Shown here one piece after another: positions 32,579 to 42,783 of a stretch of DNA of 64,000 nucleotides. The number at the start of each line of letters is the position of its first letter. Positions within the stretch are counted from its first letter, which is position 1. The notes beneath the pieces are model-generated. The model saw only the letters and a list, made by a program, of their open reading frames with translations. It was not told where the DNA came from and ran no database searches. Source of the stretch: Glycine soja (taxonomy: Eukaryota > Streptophyta > Magnoliopsida > Fabales > Fabaceae); assembly GCF_004193775.1 (NCBI RefSeq), contig NC_041002.1:42387819-42451818 (forward strand). The letters are read 5' to 3'. Both the position numbers and the translations under genes were made by a program.

Positions 32579-34489
32579 TGTCGCAACGTGCCCTTTCGCG
32601 GGCGAGCGAGAGCGAGGCTCACGGGTGCGCTTTCCAAAGGAGGAAAGATGCGCGGAGTCGCCACCAACGTTTATTTGTGGAAAACGTCGGAAAAACCAAA
32701 GGAAACCGGTCGAAATAAAAATTCTAAGTTCGGGAGTTGTATTTACGTTTGAGGAAGGTATTAGCACCTCTTACGTTTGTCTCAAAGGACAACAACCTAT
32801 TTTTTAGAATTGTGAAATTGTGTTATCTTAACTTTTATTTTCTTTTTATTTTTGAGGTCGACAATAGCGGGGCTCTTGCTCCTACGTACCCTCCATCGAA
32901 GAGGAAATCAGACCTACGTAGTTCTTTTTTAAAAGGTGAATCAAGCGATTCTTTTTACTTGAAAGGTGATCATTTAAAGGTGTTGGGCCTTAAAAATGAT
33001 CCATTTAACTTGGTGAGGAAAAAACTGAGATAAAACTTTCAAATCCTTTTTAGTGATTTTTTGGTGGACGAGCTTGACTTGGCGAATTGATTTTAGCCTT
33101 AGTTTCGCTTTAGTTATTAGTCAATTCAATTAAGAATGAGAAATCCCAAAGAGAAAACGTCCGATTGATTTTTGTGTTTCATTTTACTAAAAGATATTTT
33201 TTTATTATTATATTATTATTTTACCTCTTTTTTGATTTCCAACGTGGTTACGGCACGACCGAACGGTCGGAATTCATTTTAACAGAAATTAACGAATACT
33301 ACAATTCAAATGATCGGTGGAAATTTATTTTATTTTTAGATTAGGCGAGAAACGACTTAAATAAATGACTGAAGCACGTCAAAAGGGGGTACGAAAAGTA
33401 AATGAAACGAGAATAAAAGTACACAAAACAAATGGGGACCACCACGGGTACATAGAATGAATTGAAAAGCTCGATTTGGAAACTTACCCGTTGAAGAACG
33501 AAGAACGGATGAAGAATGGTGAATAACAGAGGAAAACCTTCACGGATTTGCTTACGGAAACATCACGGAAGCGTTACGGAAGCACCTCGGCTTGGATTTT
33601 CTTCACGGAAACAATTTTTTTCACCCAAAACAGCTGAAATACCTCACCAGGGGCATCCGGGATCCTTAGAACAGCCCCCTTCAGCCTATTTATAGGAAAA
33701 AAAGGGAGGAGGTTGCCGCCCAGCTTGCCCAGGCGAGCTGGCAGAAGCAATCCAGCTTCAAAAAATAATTCTGGAAGGCCCAATTCAAAATTTCAAAATT
33801 GTTATTTGCATCCCCCCAATTTTGATAAGTTCACCCCCTCTTTCGTAATTTACGGAAAAGTTACAGAAGCATATAGGACTTGATTTTCTTCTTTTTTTCG
33901 CTTCCCTCTCACCCGTATTAAGTTAAATATGCTTATTTAGGGTTATGAGAATTTTATGGAAGCATTACGGGTGTCCCGGAATCCTATTTTTCAACAAAAT
34001 GGGGGGTGTGGTGGCCACCTAGCTCGCCCAGGCGAGCTAGGTTGCTTCAAAATTAAGCACGAAATTGCCCAGAAACCTCTAGAAGGGCCCAGATTCAAAA
34101 ATTACTATATGCACCCCCCATTTTACTAAATACACCCCCTTTGCCCCTTTTTTGCTGATTCTTTTTCCGTAACGTTACGAAACTTTAAGAATTTCGCAAC
34201 GATACCTTTTTTCTTTCCATAAGGTTATGAATCCTTACGGATTATATATTTACTCTTTTTTATCTTTTGAAGAAGTTACGGAAGCTTACGGATTGCGCAA
34301 AAACATTTCCTTTCGATTTCCGTCACATCACGGATTTTCACGAATTGCGTAAGCCTGCTTCCTTTTGATTCCCGGCACGTCTCGGGACTTCACCTATTGT
34401 GCAACAAAGGGTGCCAAGTATCTCAAAGCGGCTAATCAAAGGTTGCATATCATCAGATAATAATCCTCGGACGAAATTAGGGTATGACA
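32579..34489 (+). mobile_element. Solo LTR inserted in the RT active-site region
   Basis: 1911 bp, TGTCGCAACGTGCCC...GGGTATGACA, flanked by ATATT at 32574-32578 and 34490-34494. Removing the LTR and one ATATT restores the RT reading register (YVDDI | IFES). It is less AT-rich than its surroundings. The TGTCGCAACG start and the ending are like legume Ty3/Gypsy Tat/Ogre-type LTRs (from memory, family not checked). Short frames inside it have no motif. Confidence 0.9.
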
Positions 34490-35436
34490 ATATTATTTTT
34501 GAATCTACTAATGAATTATTGTGCAAGGAATTCTCTCATGACATGCAAAGTGAGTTTGAAATGTCAATGATGGGAGAACTTAATTTCTTTCTTGGATTAC
34601 AAATTAAACAAACCAAGGCTGGTATTTTCGTCAGTCAATCCAAGTAATGAAGAGAGTTAATTCACAAATTCGGCATGGAAAATACTAAGCACATGGCTAC
34701 ACCAATGAGCACTGCCTGCTATTTAGATAAAGATGAAATCAGTCAGTCAATAGATGTTAAGCAATATCGAGGTATGATCGGATCCCTTCTTTATTTATCT
34801 GCTAGTAGACCTGATATAATGTTTAGTGTGTGTATGTGTGCCAGATTTCAATCAAATCCCAAACAATCACATCTTAGTGGTGTTAAAAGAATCATAAGAT
34901 ATTTATTAGGCACTATGAATATAGGTTTATGGTATCCTAGGAATTCCACATGCACCTTAATAGGATACTCTGATTTAGACTTTGCCGGTTCTAAAACAGA
35001 TAGAAAGAGCACAAGTGGAACTTGTCAATTCATTGGATCTGCTCTAGTCTCTTGGCATAGTAAGAAACAAAACAATGTTGCTTTATCTACTGCAGAAGCG
35101 GAATATATTTCTGCCGGCAGTTGTTGTGCACAGATTTTATGGATGAAGCAACAACTCTCTGATTATGGAATCTTTCTTTACCATATACCTATTAGGTGTG
35201 ATAATACAAGTGAAATCAATCTTTCCAAAAATCTAGTTCAACACTCTAGAACCAAGCATATAGAAATTAGGTACCATTTTCTAAGAGATTATGTTCTAAA
35301 GGGAGATTGTGTGCTAGAATTTGTTGATACAAAGAATCAGCTTGCTGATATCTTTACAAAACCTCTCCCCAAAGAAACATTCTTTACCATTAGAAGAGAA
35401 TTAGGCCTCTTAGATGTTAGTGATTTGGATAAATAA
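34490..35436 (+). pseudogene. Copia RT 3' part and RNase H
   Basis: RT thumb/connection (GELNFFLGLQIKQTKAGIF, a stop at 34645, then MGSLLYLSASRPDIMFSVCMCARFQ-like text) and RNase H (YSDLDFAGSKTDRKSTSG, STAEAEYISAGSC, RCDNTSEINLSKN, HSRTKHIEIRYHFLRD). The RNase H acidic residues (D in YSDLD, E in AEAEY, D in RCDN) are kept. The natural pol stop is at 35436. Confidence 0.9.
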
Positions 35437-35627
35437 GGATTAATTGATTGATTGAAACATTTATGCTTAATGATTGATTGATTGTGTTGGTTGATAAAGT
35501 ATGTTATTATGCTTAATTTTGATTGACTACTAGAAATTCTTGTTAGTATGATTGATTGATAGAGTTTGTTGATGATTTTAGACTTAGACTTAGGAATTTT
35601 TAAGAGAAAAGGCTCCTATAGTGTTCT

Positions 35628-35780
35628 GGTAATCGATTACCAACCTGTGTAATCGATTACACATGAACAAATGGCCTAGTAATCGATTACCACTGTGTGT
35701 AATCGATTATAGTAGAACATCATACTTGTAATCGATTACAGTATCCTGTAATCGATTACAATATCCTGTAATCGATTACC
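35628..35780. repeat. Internal array of GTAATCGATTAC palindromes
   Basis: Seven copies of GTAATCGATTAC or close variants between pol and the env-like region. Within pairs and in the terminal triple the ATCGAT cores are 20 bp apart while the bases between differ. The same palindrome is the dominant repeat of the LTRs. Confidence 0.9.
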
Positions 35781-35899
35781 AGTGGTCCTCTCTATAAAAG
35801 CTATCATAAACCAGCAGCGTTGCACAACCACACTCTCCTCGACGTGCCTCTTTCTCCCGAAACTTCAAATCCTCATATCTCCCTCAATTCTTAACCAAA

Positions 35900-37101
35900 T
35901 CACGTCCCACAAAGCCCAAACTTCATCATTTTCAGTCCGCCTTTGATTCCACCGATTGAAATCTGCAAAAACTTCATCAAATGGTTGAATCATAGAAAAA
36001 GTGAAAGGGCTCATCCACTTCCACCGCCGCTGCTGCCCATCGACACCACGGACCATCTGAAGCACCCACAACACCACTTTCCCCTTCCTTGTCATCATCT
36101 ACTCTATTTTCTTTAGATGATCAATGTCTACGGTACAATTCTCAATTTTCTTCTAGGATCATCTTAGACCCTAAGTACCCAGACATAGACTTCTTTAATG
36201 GTGAGACATTTGACTATTATCAAGTGTTTCAAAACTCTGGATTAGTTGATTTTATGTCCTTAAAATTGCCTTATTATCCTGAACTAGTTAGAGTCTTTTA
36301 CAGTAATTTAAAAATTCAGGATGGTACGATTCACTCTTAGGTGCATGGTATTTCTATGATCATTGATCAATCTTTGTTCTTTTTATTAACTAAATTACCC
36401 AGTCCAGGTGCACCTTTTGAGGGCACCATTGTTGATGACTTGAAGTTCGACTATTCTAGTCATGATGCTCGCCGTATGGTCTGTAATGACTAGGCTGATA
36501 TGACCGGTAGATTGCTGGCCAGATCATTAACCTTTGATTGTCGCATCATGCACTATCATAGTTAGAATTTTTCTTCCCCGTTCTTCTAATTTGGCTCAAG
36601 CCTTTGAGGAGGACTTGATTTTGATATGGGCTTTCCTTACTGGTCGTCAGATCGACTGGGCTCACTTGGTTAGGTACCGAATGCATAAGGCATTACAGGC
36701 CAATGCACCTCTTCCGTATCCTCAATTGGTCACTCTTTGCCTCCGTCATTTTCAAATTCCTCTTGATGATGAACATTTTGTTCAAGTCAAGAGATCTTTT
36801 GCCATTGGTGCTGGTGCAGTAACTTCATTTGGTTACTGTAAAGATCGTGATGGACAGTGGCTAAAGAAGGACGTGCAACCTCTGCAAGACGAGCATACTC
36901 CCTCTCCTCCGCCTCAAAGAGAAGATTCCTCAGCCCTCATGAATGAAGTTCTTTAAGAATTACGTGGCCTCCGCACCTATGTTGGTGAACATTTTGATTC
37001 CTTGGATGATCGCTTTGAAGGCATGGATACCTGCATCAGTCAGCTTGAAGAGGATGTGAGTTATCTTCGTCGGTGCTTCGACCTTCCACCACTTTCCTAG
37101 T
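35900..37101 (+). pseudogene. Third (env-like) region of the Sirevirus-like element
   Basis: Downstream of pol. Open pieces at 36089-36340 and 36534-36956 and related text between them: a Pro/Ser-rich start, PDIDFFNGETFDYYQVFQNSG, LIWAFLTGRQIDWAHLVRYRM, then an acidic coiled-coil-like tail (SLDDRFEGMDTCISQLEED). This matches the third frame of SIRE1-like elements and the plant transposon protein domain often annotated next to them. There is no clear signal peptide or membrane segment. Several stops and shifts make it non-functional. Whether such frames ever act as envelope proteins is unproven. Confidence 0.7.
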
Positions 37102-37474
37102 TTTAGATTATTATTATCTTTTATTTTAAGCCGTGTATTTGGTTATGCTTTTTAAGTTATTATTCTCTGAACTTTAGTTAAATTTTGGTATTTGACACTT
37201 AGTATTTTATGACTGGATTATATTTGGTTTATGAATGATTATGTGAACTTTAGTTATATTCGATTATTATTCTTCAACCTCGTGTTGCTTACCGCAAATT
37301 TTGGCTTTTTGATGTTGCCAAAGGGGGAGAGAAATGGGATTTATGGGATTTAGAAGCTTAGAAATCAAGAGATCATTAATTCCAAAATATAGGGGGAGTA
37401 TGGAATGAGTGAACGTTATATCTTGCATATATTCTATCTTGTATCTTGATTTTAGGAATTAAATTGTCATCATC

Positions 37475-37487
37475 AAAAAGGGGGAGA
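37475..37487 (+). promoter_or_regulatory. Polypurine tract
   Basis: AAAAAGGGGGAGA immediately before the 3' LTR (one base gap): the plus-strand primer site. A second purine-rich copy, aaagggggaga, lies at 37320-37330, fitting the multiple tracts described for Sireviruses. Confidence 0.88.
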
Positions 37488-37488
37488 T

Positions 37489-38653
37489 TGTAGAAGCAAA
37501 GACTTTGACTTTGATGTTTTGATGATGCCATGTGATCATGCGCTTCTCAAGTTTAATTCAAGACAAAAATCCAAGAAATTCAAGATACATCATCTAGAAG
37601 ATCTCTAGTGATTTAGGAAGGGAATTCCAAGTTGAAACAACAAGAGGTTTGGCCAATGAATTTAAGCCAAAATGTTTTTACAAGAGATTTACTCTCTGGT
37701 AATCGATTACCAGAGGATGTAATCGATTACCAGTGGCCAAAACACTTCCTGAAACATTTTTAGATTAATTTTGAATATTTTTGAAGGCATGTAATCAATT
37801 ACATGAGGATTGTAATCGATTACCAACAGCTGAAAATATTTACAACAGTCATTAGAAATTTGAATTTAAAATTTATAATGTGTAATCGATTACACATGGA
37901 TGGTAATCGATTACCAACAGTTACAGAACATTTTAATTCAAATTTTAAAGCCTGTAATCGATTACACAAGTCTTGTAATCGATTACCAGAGAAGCTTTTC
38001 AAAAAATATTTTCTAAGAGTCACATCTATCCAAAAGGTTTATGAATGGTCATCAAAGGTCTATTTATATGTGACTTGGAACACGAATTTGATTAGAGTTT
38101 TTCAGAACAAAAAGTTCTTATCCTCTAAAAAGTAAAATAATCTTATCCTCTTAAAAAAATTCCTTGGCCAATACACTTGCAATTCAGTAAGGAATTATTT
38201 GAGTGCTCAATTGTTCAATCTATCTCTTTCAAGAGAGATTTCTTCTTCTCTTCATCTTATTTCTGAAAAGGGATTAAGAGACCGAGGGTCTCTTGTTGTA
38301 AAGCAATCTGAACACAAAGGAAGGGTTGTCCTTGTGTGGTTCAGAACTTGTAAAGGGCTTTTGCAAGATAGTGGAACTCTTAAGCGGGTTGCTTGGGGAA
38401 AGGACGTAGGGATAAGGGTGTGGCCGAACCAGTATAAATATGAGTTTGCATTCTTTCTTCCCTTAAACTCTTTTATTGATTATTGCTTATTGCTTATATT
38501 CAGTAAGTTTAATTTGCATAATTATTTAGGAATTCATTTTGAAAAGAATTTTGGGTTAAAATCAAAATAGAATTTTTAATTAGGAAAAAGTTTGTGATAT
38601 CTTAATTCAACCCCCCCCCCCTTCTTAAGATATCTAAGGCCACTTGTCTAACA
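37489..38653 (+). repeat. 3' LTR of the Copia element
   Basis: 1165 bp, aligned end to end with 27517-28667. It keeps the palindrome pairs more perfectly than the 5' LTR (for example 37696-37735, 37880-37915, 37950-37990). Ends CTTGTCTAACA, followed by TGACT. Confidence 0.92.
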
Positions 38654-40048
38654 TGACTGTCAAGGGACCCCATCTAAGATGGTCGGAAAACAACAAGATG
38701 ACCTCAAATTCTCTAAATGAACAGTGATCACCATACAAAATCTAGCACACTATGTCAAGGGTTAGTTTGTCCAGACGCATGCGATACGTCGACACGGGCA
38801 GCCTTGCCAAAGGTCCATCAACATGCATGCAGTCTCCTTTCATCATAATCCTCGGCAGCTAGGGTAGAACCAACAGATGGAAAATGCGCGTAGATCCAAC
38901 ACTAGATAAATTTTCAAACATACTCATTAAAATAATCAACAACATTTAATAACCAATGCCAATGAAATAATATTTTATTAACATTTGAACTAACCTGTAA
39001 TAGAGTGATATATCCTGCAAGTTGTCTCGTCGTGCTCTTTGATGCCTCATTTAAATTATCATACATGTGCACAAGTGCAGCAGCGCCCGAAGCGTAAGTC
39101 TCATTGTGCGTCAAGTCTCGTAGTATATCCAAGAATACCACGTGCACGTGCATGGCACTCTTGTTAGCAAAGAATGTGCATCCAAGCACATGCAACAAAT
39201 ACGCTCGTGCTGCTACAATTCAGTGACATGCCTCGATTTTTGTCTAATACATGTCTCGCAGCCACGATAGTCGAACATAAGAGCCATGACATTGAATCAT
39301 CTCAGCTTTCATCTTTGCAGCGTTGACCTCAATTAATTCCACCAATATATCGACAGTGTCATCGACATGAAGTTGCTCGAAGCTGTGGAATGTCCCTACG
39401 ATAGGCAGATGTAGCAACGACGTGATGTCATCCAAGGTGATAATCACCTCTCCGATAGGCAAATGGAAACTACTAGTTTTATTATGCCAACGTTCCACAA
39501 AAGCAAACATTAGTCCTCAATAGCCCATATCTAGAGAACATGCGATCAAAGGACTTAGTCCACTGGCAGGCACAAGGCCTTCAATCTCTGGAGCAGGGCT
39601 TCAAACTTAGCCATCTTCCTTCCATGGGAAGATAGCTTCAGGTCAAGATGTTCCAGCAAACAATAATATTGATCATGTAACAACAAAAATAATAAGTTGT
39701 AAAGTACATGCTTTATGTTTTTTAAGAATTACATACCTCTCTATTCCACATGCTTAAAGCAATGTGATTTTCAAAATCTCTCAAAACTAACGTGTCATGG
39801 GATCCGCATGGAAAACCCTCAACATCAGTAACAACTTCTTCAATAGGTGGTTGTTGCTGCTCTTCATTTAAATCCTCCGTAGCTGTAGGAGGATGCTCGA
39901 CAACACGTGCCTATTGTCGCTACCTACGGGAAAATGCAGTAGGCCTTCACCGCTGGGGAATCATTATCATTGTCACTCGCCTCTCTCCTCCAAGGGGTTT
40001 TCCTATTGCTCGGTCTTAAGCGCGTCCGATGCCTCTAGTTCTAACCAT
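38654..40048 (-). pseudogene. PMD gene of element 2, 5' part
   Basis: Exon 1 starts at 40048 (MVRTRGIGRA, then a stop), with an acidic/Pro stretch as in element 1. Exon 2 (about 39655-38997) has the PMD motifs ERWHNKTSSFHLPIG, ITLDDITSLLHLPI, RLSWLRDMY and QLAGYITLLQ. It keeps the Trp that is TAG in element 1. Exon 3 begins near 38903 and is cut by the Copia element at 38654. It has several stops of its own. Confidence 0.82.
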
Positions 40049-40059
40049 TATCTGCACAA

Positions 40060-40560
40060 TATTTTTTTAAACTAACAAATTTAAAATCTTTTACATTTTC
40101 GTTTAAATCATTTTTTAAAACAAACAATTTTAATATATTTTAAATTTTGGTTTCAACAATTGTTTTAAACTAACTAACATTTTAAAATTATTTTACATAT
40201 TTGTTTCAATATTTTTTTAAACTAACAATCTTAATGTCTTTTAAATTTTGGTTTCAATATTTTGTATACCTTCCAAATTTAATATATTTTAAAATTTAGT
40301 TTCAATCATTTTTTAAAACTAACAATCTTGATATATTTTAAGTTTTGGTTTCAATATTTTTTATAACTACCAAATTTAATATATTTAAAAATTTAGTTTC
40401 AATCATTTTTTAAAACTAACAATCTTAATATATTTTAAATTTTGGTTTCAATATTTTTTTTAACTACCAAATTTAATATATTTTAAAATTTTATTTCAAT
40501 CATATTTTTAATTTTTAATTTTGGTTTCATCTTTTTTTTTTAAAACTTAAAATGAGTTCC
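40060..40560. repeat. AT-rich tandem repeat upstream of the PMD gene (element 2)
   Basis: About four units of roughly 95-100 bp built from aactaacaatcttaatatattttaaattttggtttcaat and aactaccaaatttaatatattttaaaa. Same position as the array at 12720-13885 of element 1 but unrelated in sequence, so the arrays were gained or turned over separately. Confidence 0.8.
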
Positions 40561-40904
40561 TGTTTAAATTTTCATTTCAATCATTTTTTTAAAACTAACT
40601 AAAAATTTTAAAATATTTTACATTATTTTTTTTGGCCAAACTAATCTTAATTTTGAAAATCTAATTTCATCTTAGTCTTAGTAATCTAATTTAATCTTAG
40701 TAATAACTAAAATATTTTTTTTGTTTTTATAAATAAAATCAATACCTAACAAACAAATCAGAAAAATATTTTTTGACCAAATAATCCCATACATAATAAA
40801 AATCAATATATCATCAAATTACACAAATTATTACAAAACCTAATTACACTACAAAACAATTTCAAAAATAATTCATTTTTTTTCAATTAAATAAAAAAAA
40901 CCCA

Positions 40905-41001
40905 TACGAATCAACAATTTGTATGGGTCATACAGATTGCTGATCCGTATAGTTCATACATATTGATTAATCCGTATGAACCATACGTTTCTCCCCTAGA
41001 A
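40905..41001. repeat. Right subterminal repeats of element 2
   Basis: Copies of gggtcatacagattgctgatccgtat and variants, matching the left subterminal repeats at 20466-20562. The GAAGAA-rich stretch 41160-41400 follows, then the right terminal inverted repeat. Confidence 0.7.
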
Positions 41002-42079
41002 AATAAGGTTTTTTTTGTTGTTGATTAAGTTCAAAGCACATCAAAGAAACAAATTCATTGAATACAACGAAGCAATACATTGATTCAATACATTAAATTA
41101 AGCAAAACAATGAATCAAGCAAAGTGTGTGACAATAGGTATGGAAACAAAGGATAAACTTACAAGAAGAAGAAACAACAAAAAGCAAGCAACAACGAAGA
41201 AGATGAACTAGGAAGAAGAAGAAGAACTAGAGGAAGCAGTAATGTGCGTGAGAAAGCATGAGAAGAAGCACCAATGTGCGCGAAACGGAGGAATAAGAAG
41301 AAACAAAAAAGAAGCAAAGAAGAAGAAAGAAGAAGCAAAAGAACAAGAAGCAGAGGACGAAGAAGAAGAAGCAAAAGTGGTACGCGAGAGGCAGTGAGTC
41401 ATATGGACGAGTTACTGTTTCTATTTATATTAAATAGGTGAAGGGTATTTTAGCCCTTTCACCTTGGTTTCTAGGTGCCCCAACAAGAATACTGGGCGCC
41501 CAAAGCAACACTCATAGCTAAATGGTTAAACTAAACCCAAATTCCTAATTTTGGCACACTCACTACTCAGATAGCCACCTCAACCAAACAAACTCATCTC
41601 CTCACGCAATCAGCAACCAACAGGCAGCCACCACGCTGACGTTGCCACGACTCCTCCATTGGCACAACCCGCCACTCTTCTCTCGGACTCCTCCTCTTCT
41701 CTCCTCATGTCGCCATGGCTCTTCCACACAGCATGCAGTCTCGCAGCACGACAATAGTCTCCCTCGCAATCTTATAGCACGATCACATTCACAATTTATG
41801 ATTTTTTTGAATGCGGGCTATCCACAAAACCCGCGGGTTATGCAGGGTAGGGATGGGTTAAAAAAGATGAACCAGTTTAAAAAGTGAGCTTCACAGGTAG
41901 CGGGTAACAGATTTCGTGAGTGCAAGTTTGACACAGTGGGCTTACTTGTATGCCTAACTCTATCCACAATGAATCGCTCATTAAGGTGGTTCACCGTATC
42001 CCTCGTGCAAATTATAACCAAAAATAAAGTTAAGATTAAGGTGAGTAATTTAGCCTATAAAATAAAATGAATTAAAAAT

Positions 42080-42495
42080 TAGGAAAAATTACATTTTTGG
42101 TCCCTAATTTGTCTCCAATTTTCAATTTTGGCCCTCCTTTAAAATTATTGATGAATTTTGTTCTTCTATTTTATCTAATCACACAATTTTGGTCCCCCAG
42201 TCCAGAATTGCACGTTGACTGTCACGTGTCATGTTCTTATTGGATGATGACTACCACACATCATGTTTTGATTGACCAATGACAACAAGAATGCATTTCA
42301 TATTCCATGGATTCGACATCCAATCAAAATATGACACGTGACAATCATCATCCAATAAGAACGTGACACATGACAGTCATTGTAACAATCAACGTCCAAT
42401 TCTGGACTAGGGGACCAAGATTGTGTGATTGGATAAAATAGGAGGACAAAATTCTCCGGATAAATTGGGGTACAAAAAATCCAATTTTGCCTATA
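42080..42495. mobile_element. Palindromic MITE
   Basis: The left arm (ttttggtccctaatttgtctccaattt ... gtccagaattgcacgttgactgtcacgtgtcatgttcttattggatgatga) and the reverse complement of the right arm match along nearly 200 bp, with a small centre near 42290. Foldback structure, non-coding. The flanking target duplication was not resolved. Confidence 0.8.
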
Positions 42496-42783
42496 TATTA
42501 ACTAATTGATGTTAAAATTATTTATTTTTCAAAAAATTGTAAAAAAATAACTATTCTCGGGGCAAAATGAATCACACACAGAGTCATGGCTAAACATGCG
42601 GCTGCGCCTGCGCATTGCCAGTGGCAAGCCCAAAATTCCTAAACGAAATCAAATCACTACGTACTAAGCAGTGCTTAAACAGCCAAAGAGTGTTATATTA
42701 GCTTCACCAACTATTCAATTTTGTGTTCATTATCTTACACTCATCGCCACTAACAAATGGATATAGTTATCTTCTCTCCATAT

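Larger units (their letters stand above)
27517..38653 (+). mobile_element. Sirevirus-like Ty1/Copia retrotransposon, complete but decayed
   Basis: 5' LTR 27517-28667, initiator-Met primer site, gag-pol (gag, protease, integrase, RT, RNase H order, so Copia), then a third env-like region, polypurine tract and 3' LTR 37489-38653. Target duplication TGACT at 27512-27516 and 38654-38658. The env-like region after RNase H and the purine tract are features of the Sirevirus lineage (SIRE1-like). Coding is interrupted by several stops, frameshifts and a nested solo LTR (32579-34489), so it is non-autonomous now. Confidence 0.92.
20169..41513. mobile_element. MULE element 2 with perfect 9-bp target duplication
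   Basis: ATAGCTAAA flanks both ends (20160-20168 and 41514-41522). The left end reads GGCAATTGCTTGGGGCACCC. The right end on the minus strand reads GAGTGTTGCTTTGGGCGCCC and continues to TTGGGGCACCTAG, matching left-end GCTGGGACACCTAG. A 9-bp duplication and such inverted repeats are typical of Mutator-like elements. Contents: transposase-OTU (+), ORF2 (-), PMD gene (-), a right-arm AT-rich array and a GAAGAA-rich stretch (41160-41400), as in element 1. Three later LTR insertions raise its length from about 9 kb to 21.3 kb. All three genes are broken, so it is dead, or mobile only in trans. Confidence 0.88.
19886..41962. mobile_element. Old hAT-like shell interrupted by MULE element 2
   Basis: The left end tagacttgggcaaacgggttcaggcctgtgggtt and the right end on the minus strand, tagagttaggcatacaagtaagcccactgtg, match as degenerate terminal inverted repeats of the hAT type (TAGgGntGGGCAAAC). 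The flanking 8-mers tctatatt and tccacaat agree at 5 of 8 positions. Both inner arms are rich in cccgcgggtt-type repeats. Without element 2 the shell would be about 0.7 kb. No transposase frame. Boundaries and class are inferred. Confidence 0.4.

Noticed and set aside
33574..33783. 69-codon minus-strand frame inside the solo LTR
   Set aside because: No motif, no conservation evidence; LTR is non-coding.
35628..35780. Regularly spaced repeats resembling a CRISPR array
   Set aside because: Palindromes of 12 bp with about 8-bp gaps inside a plant retrotransposon; no cas genes and a eukaryotic setting.
41159..41402. Leu/Ser/Phe-rich minus-strand frames
   Set aside because: Antisense of a GAAGAA-rich low-complexity stretch near the element 2 right end.
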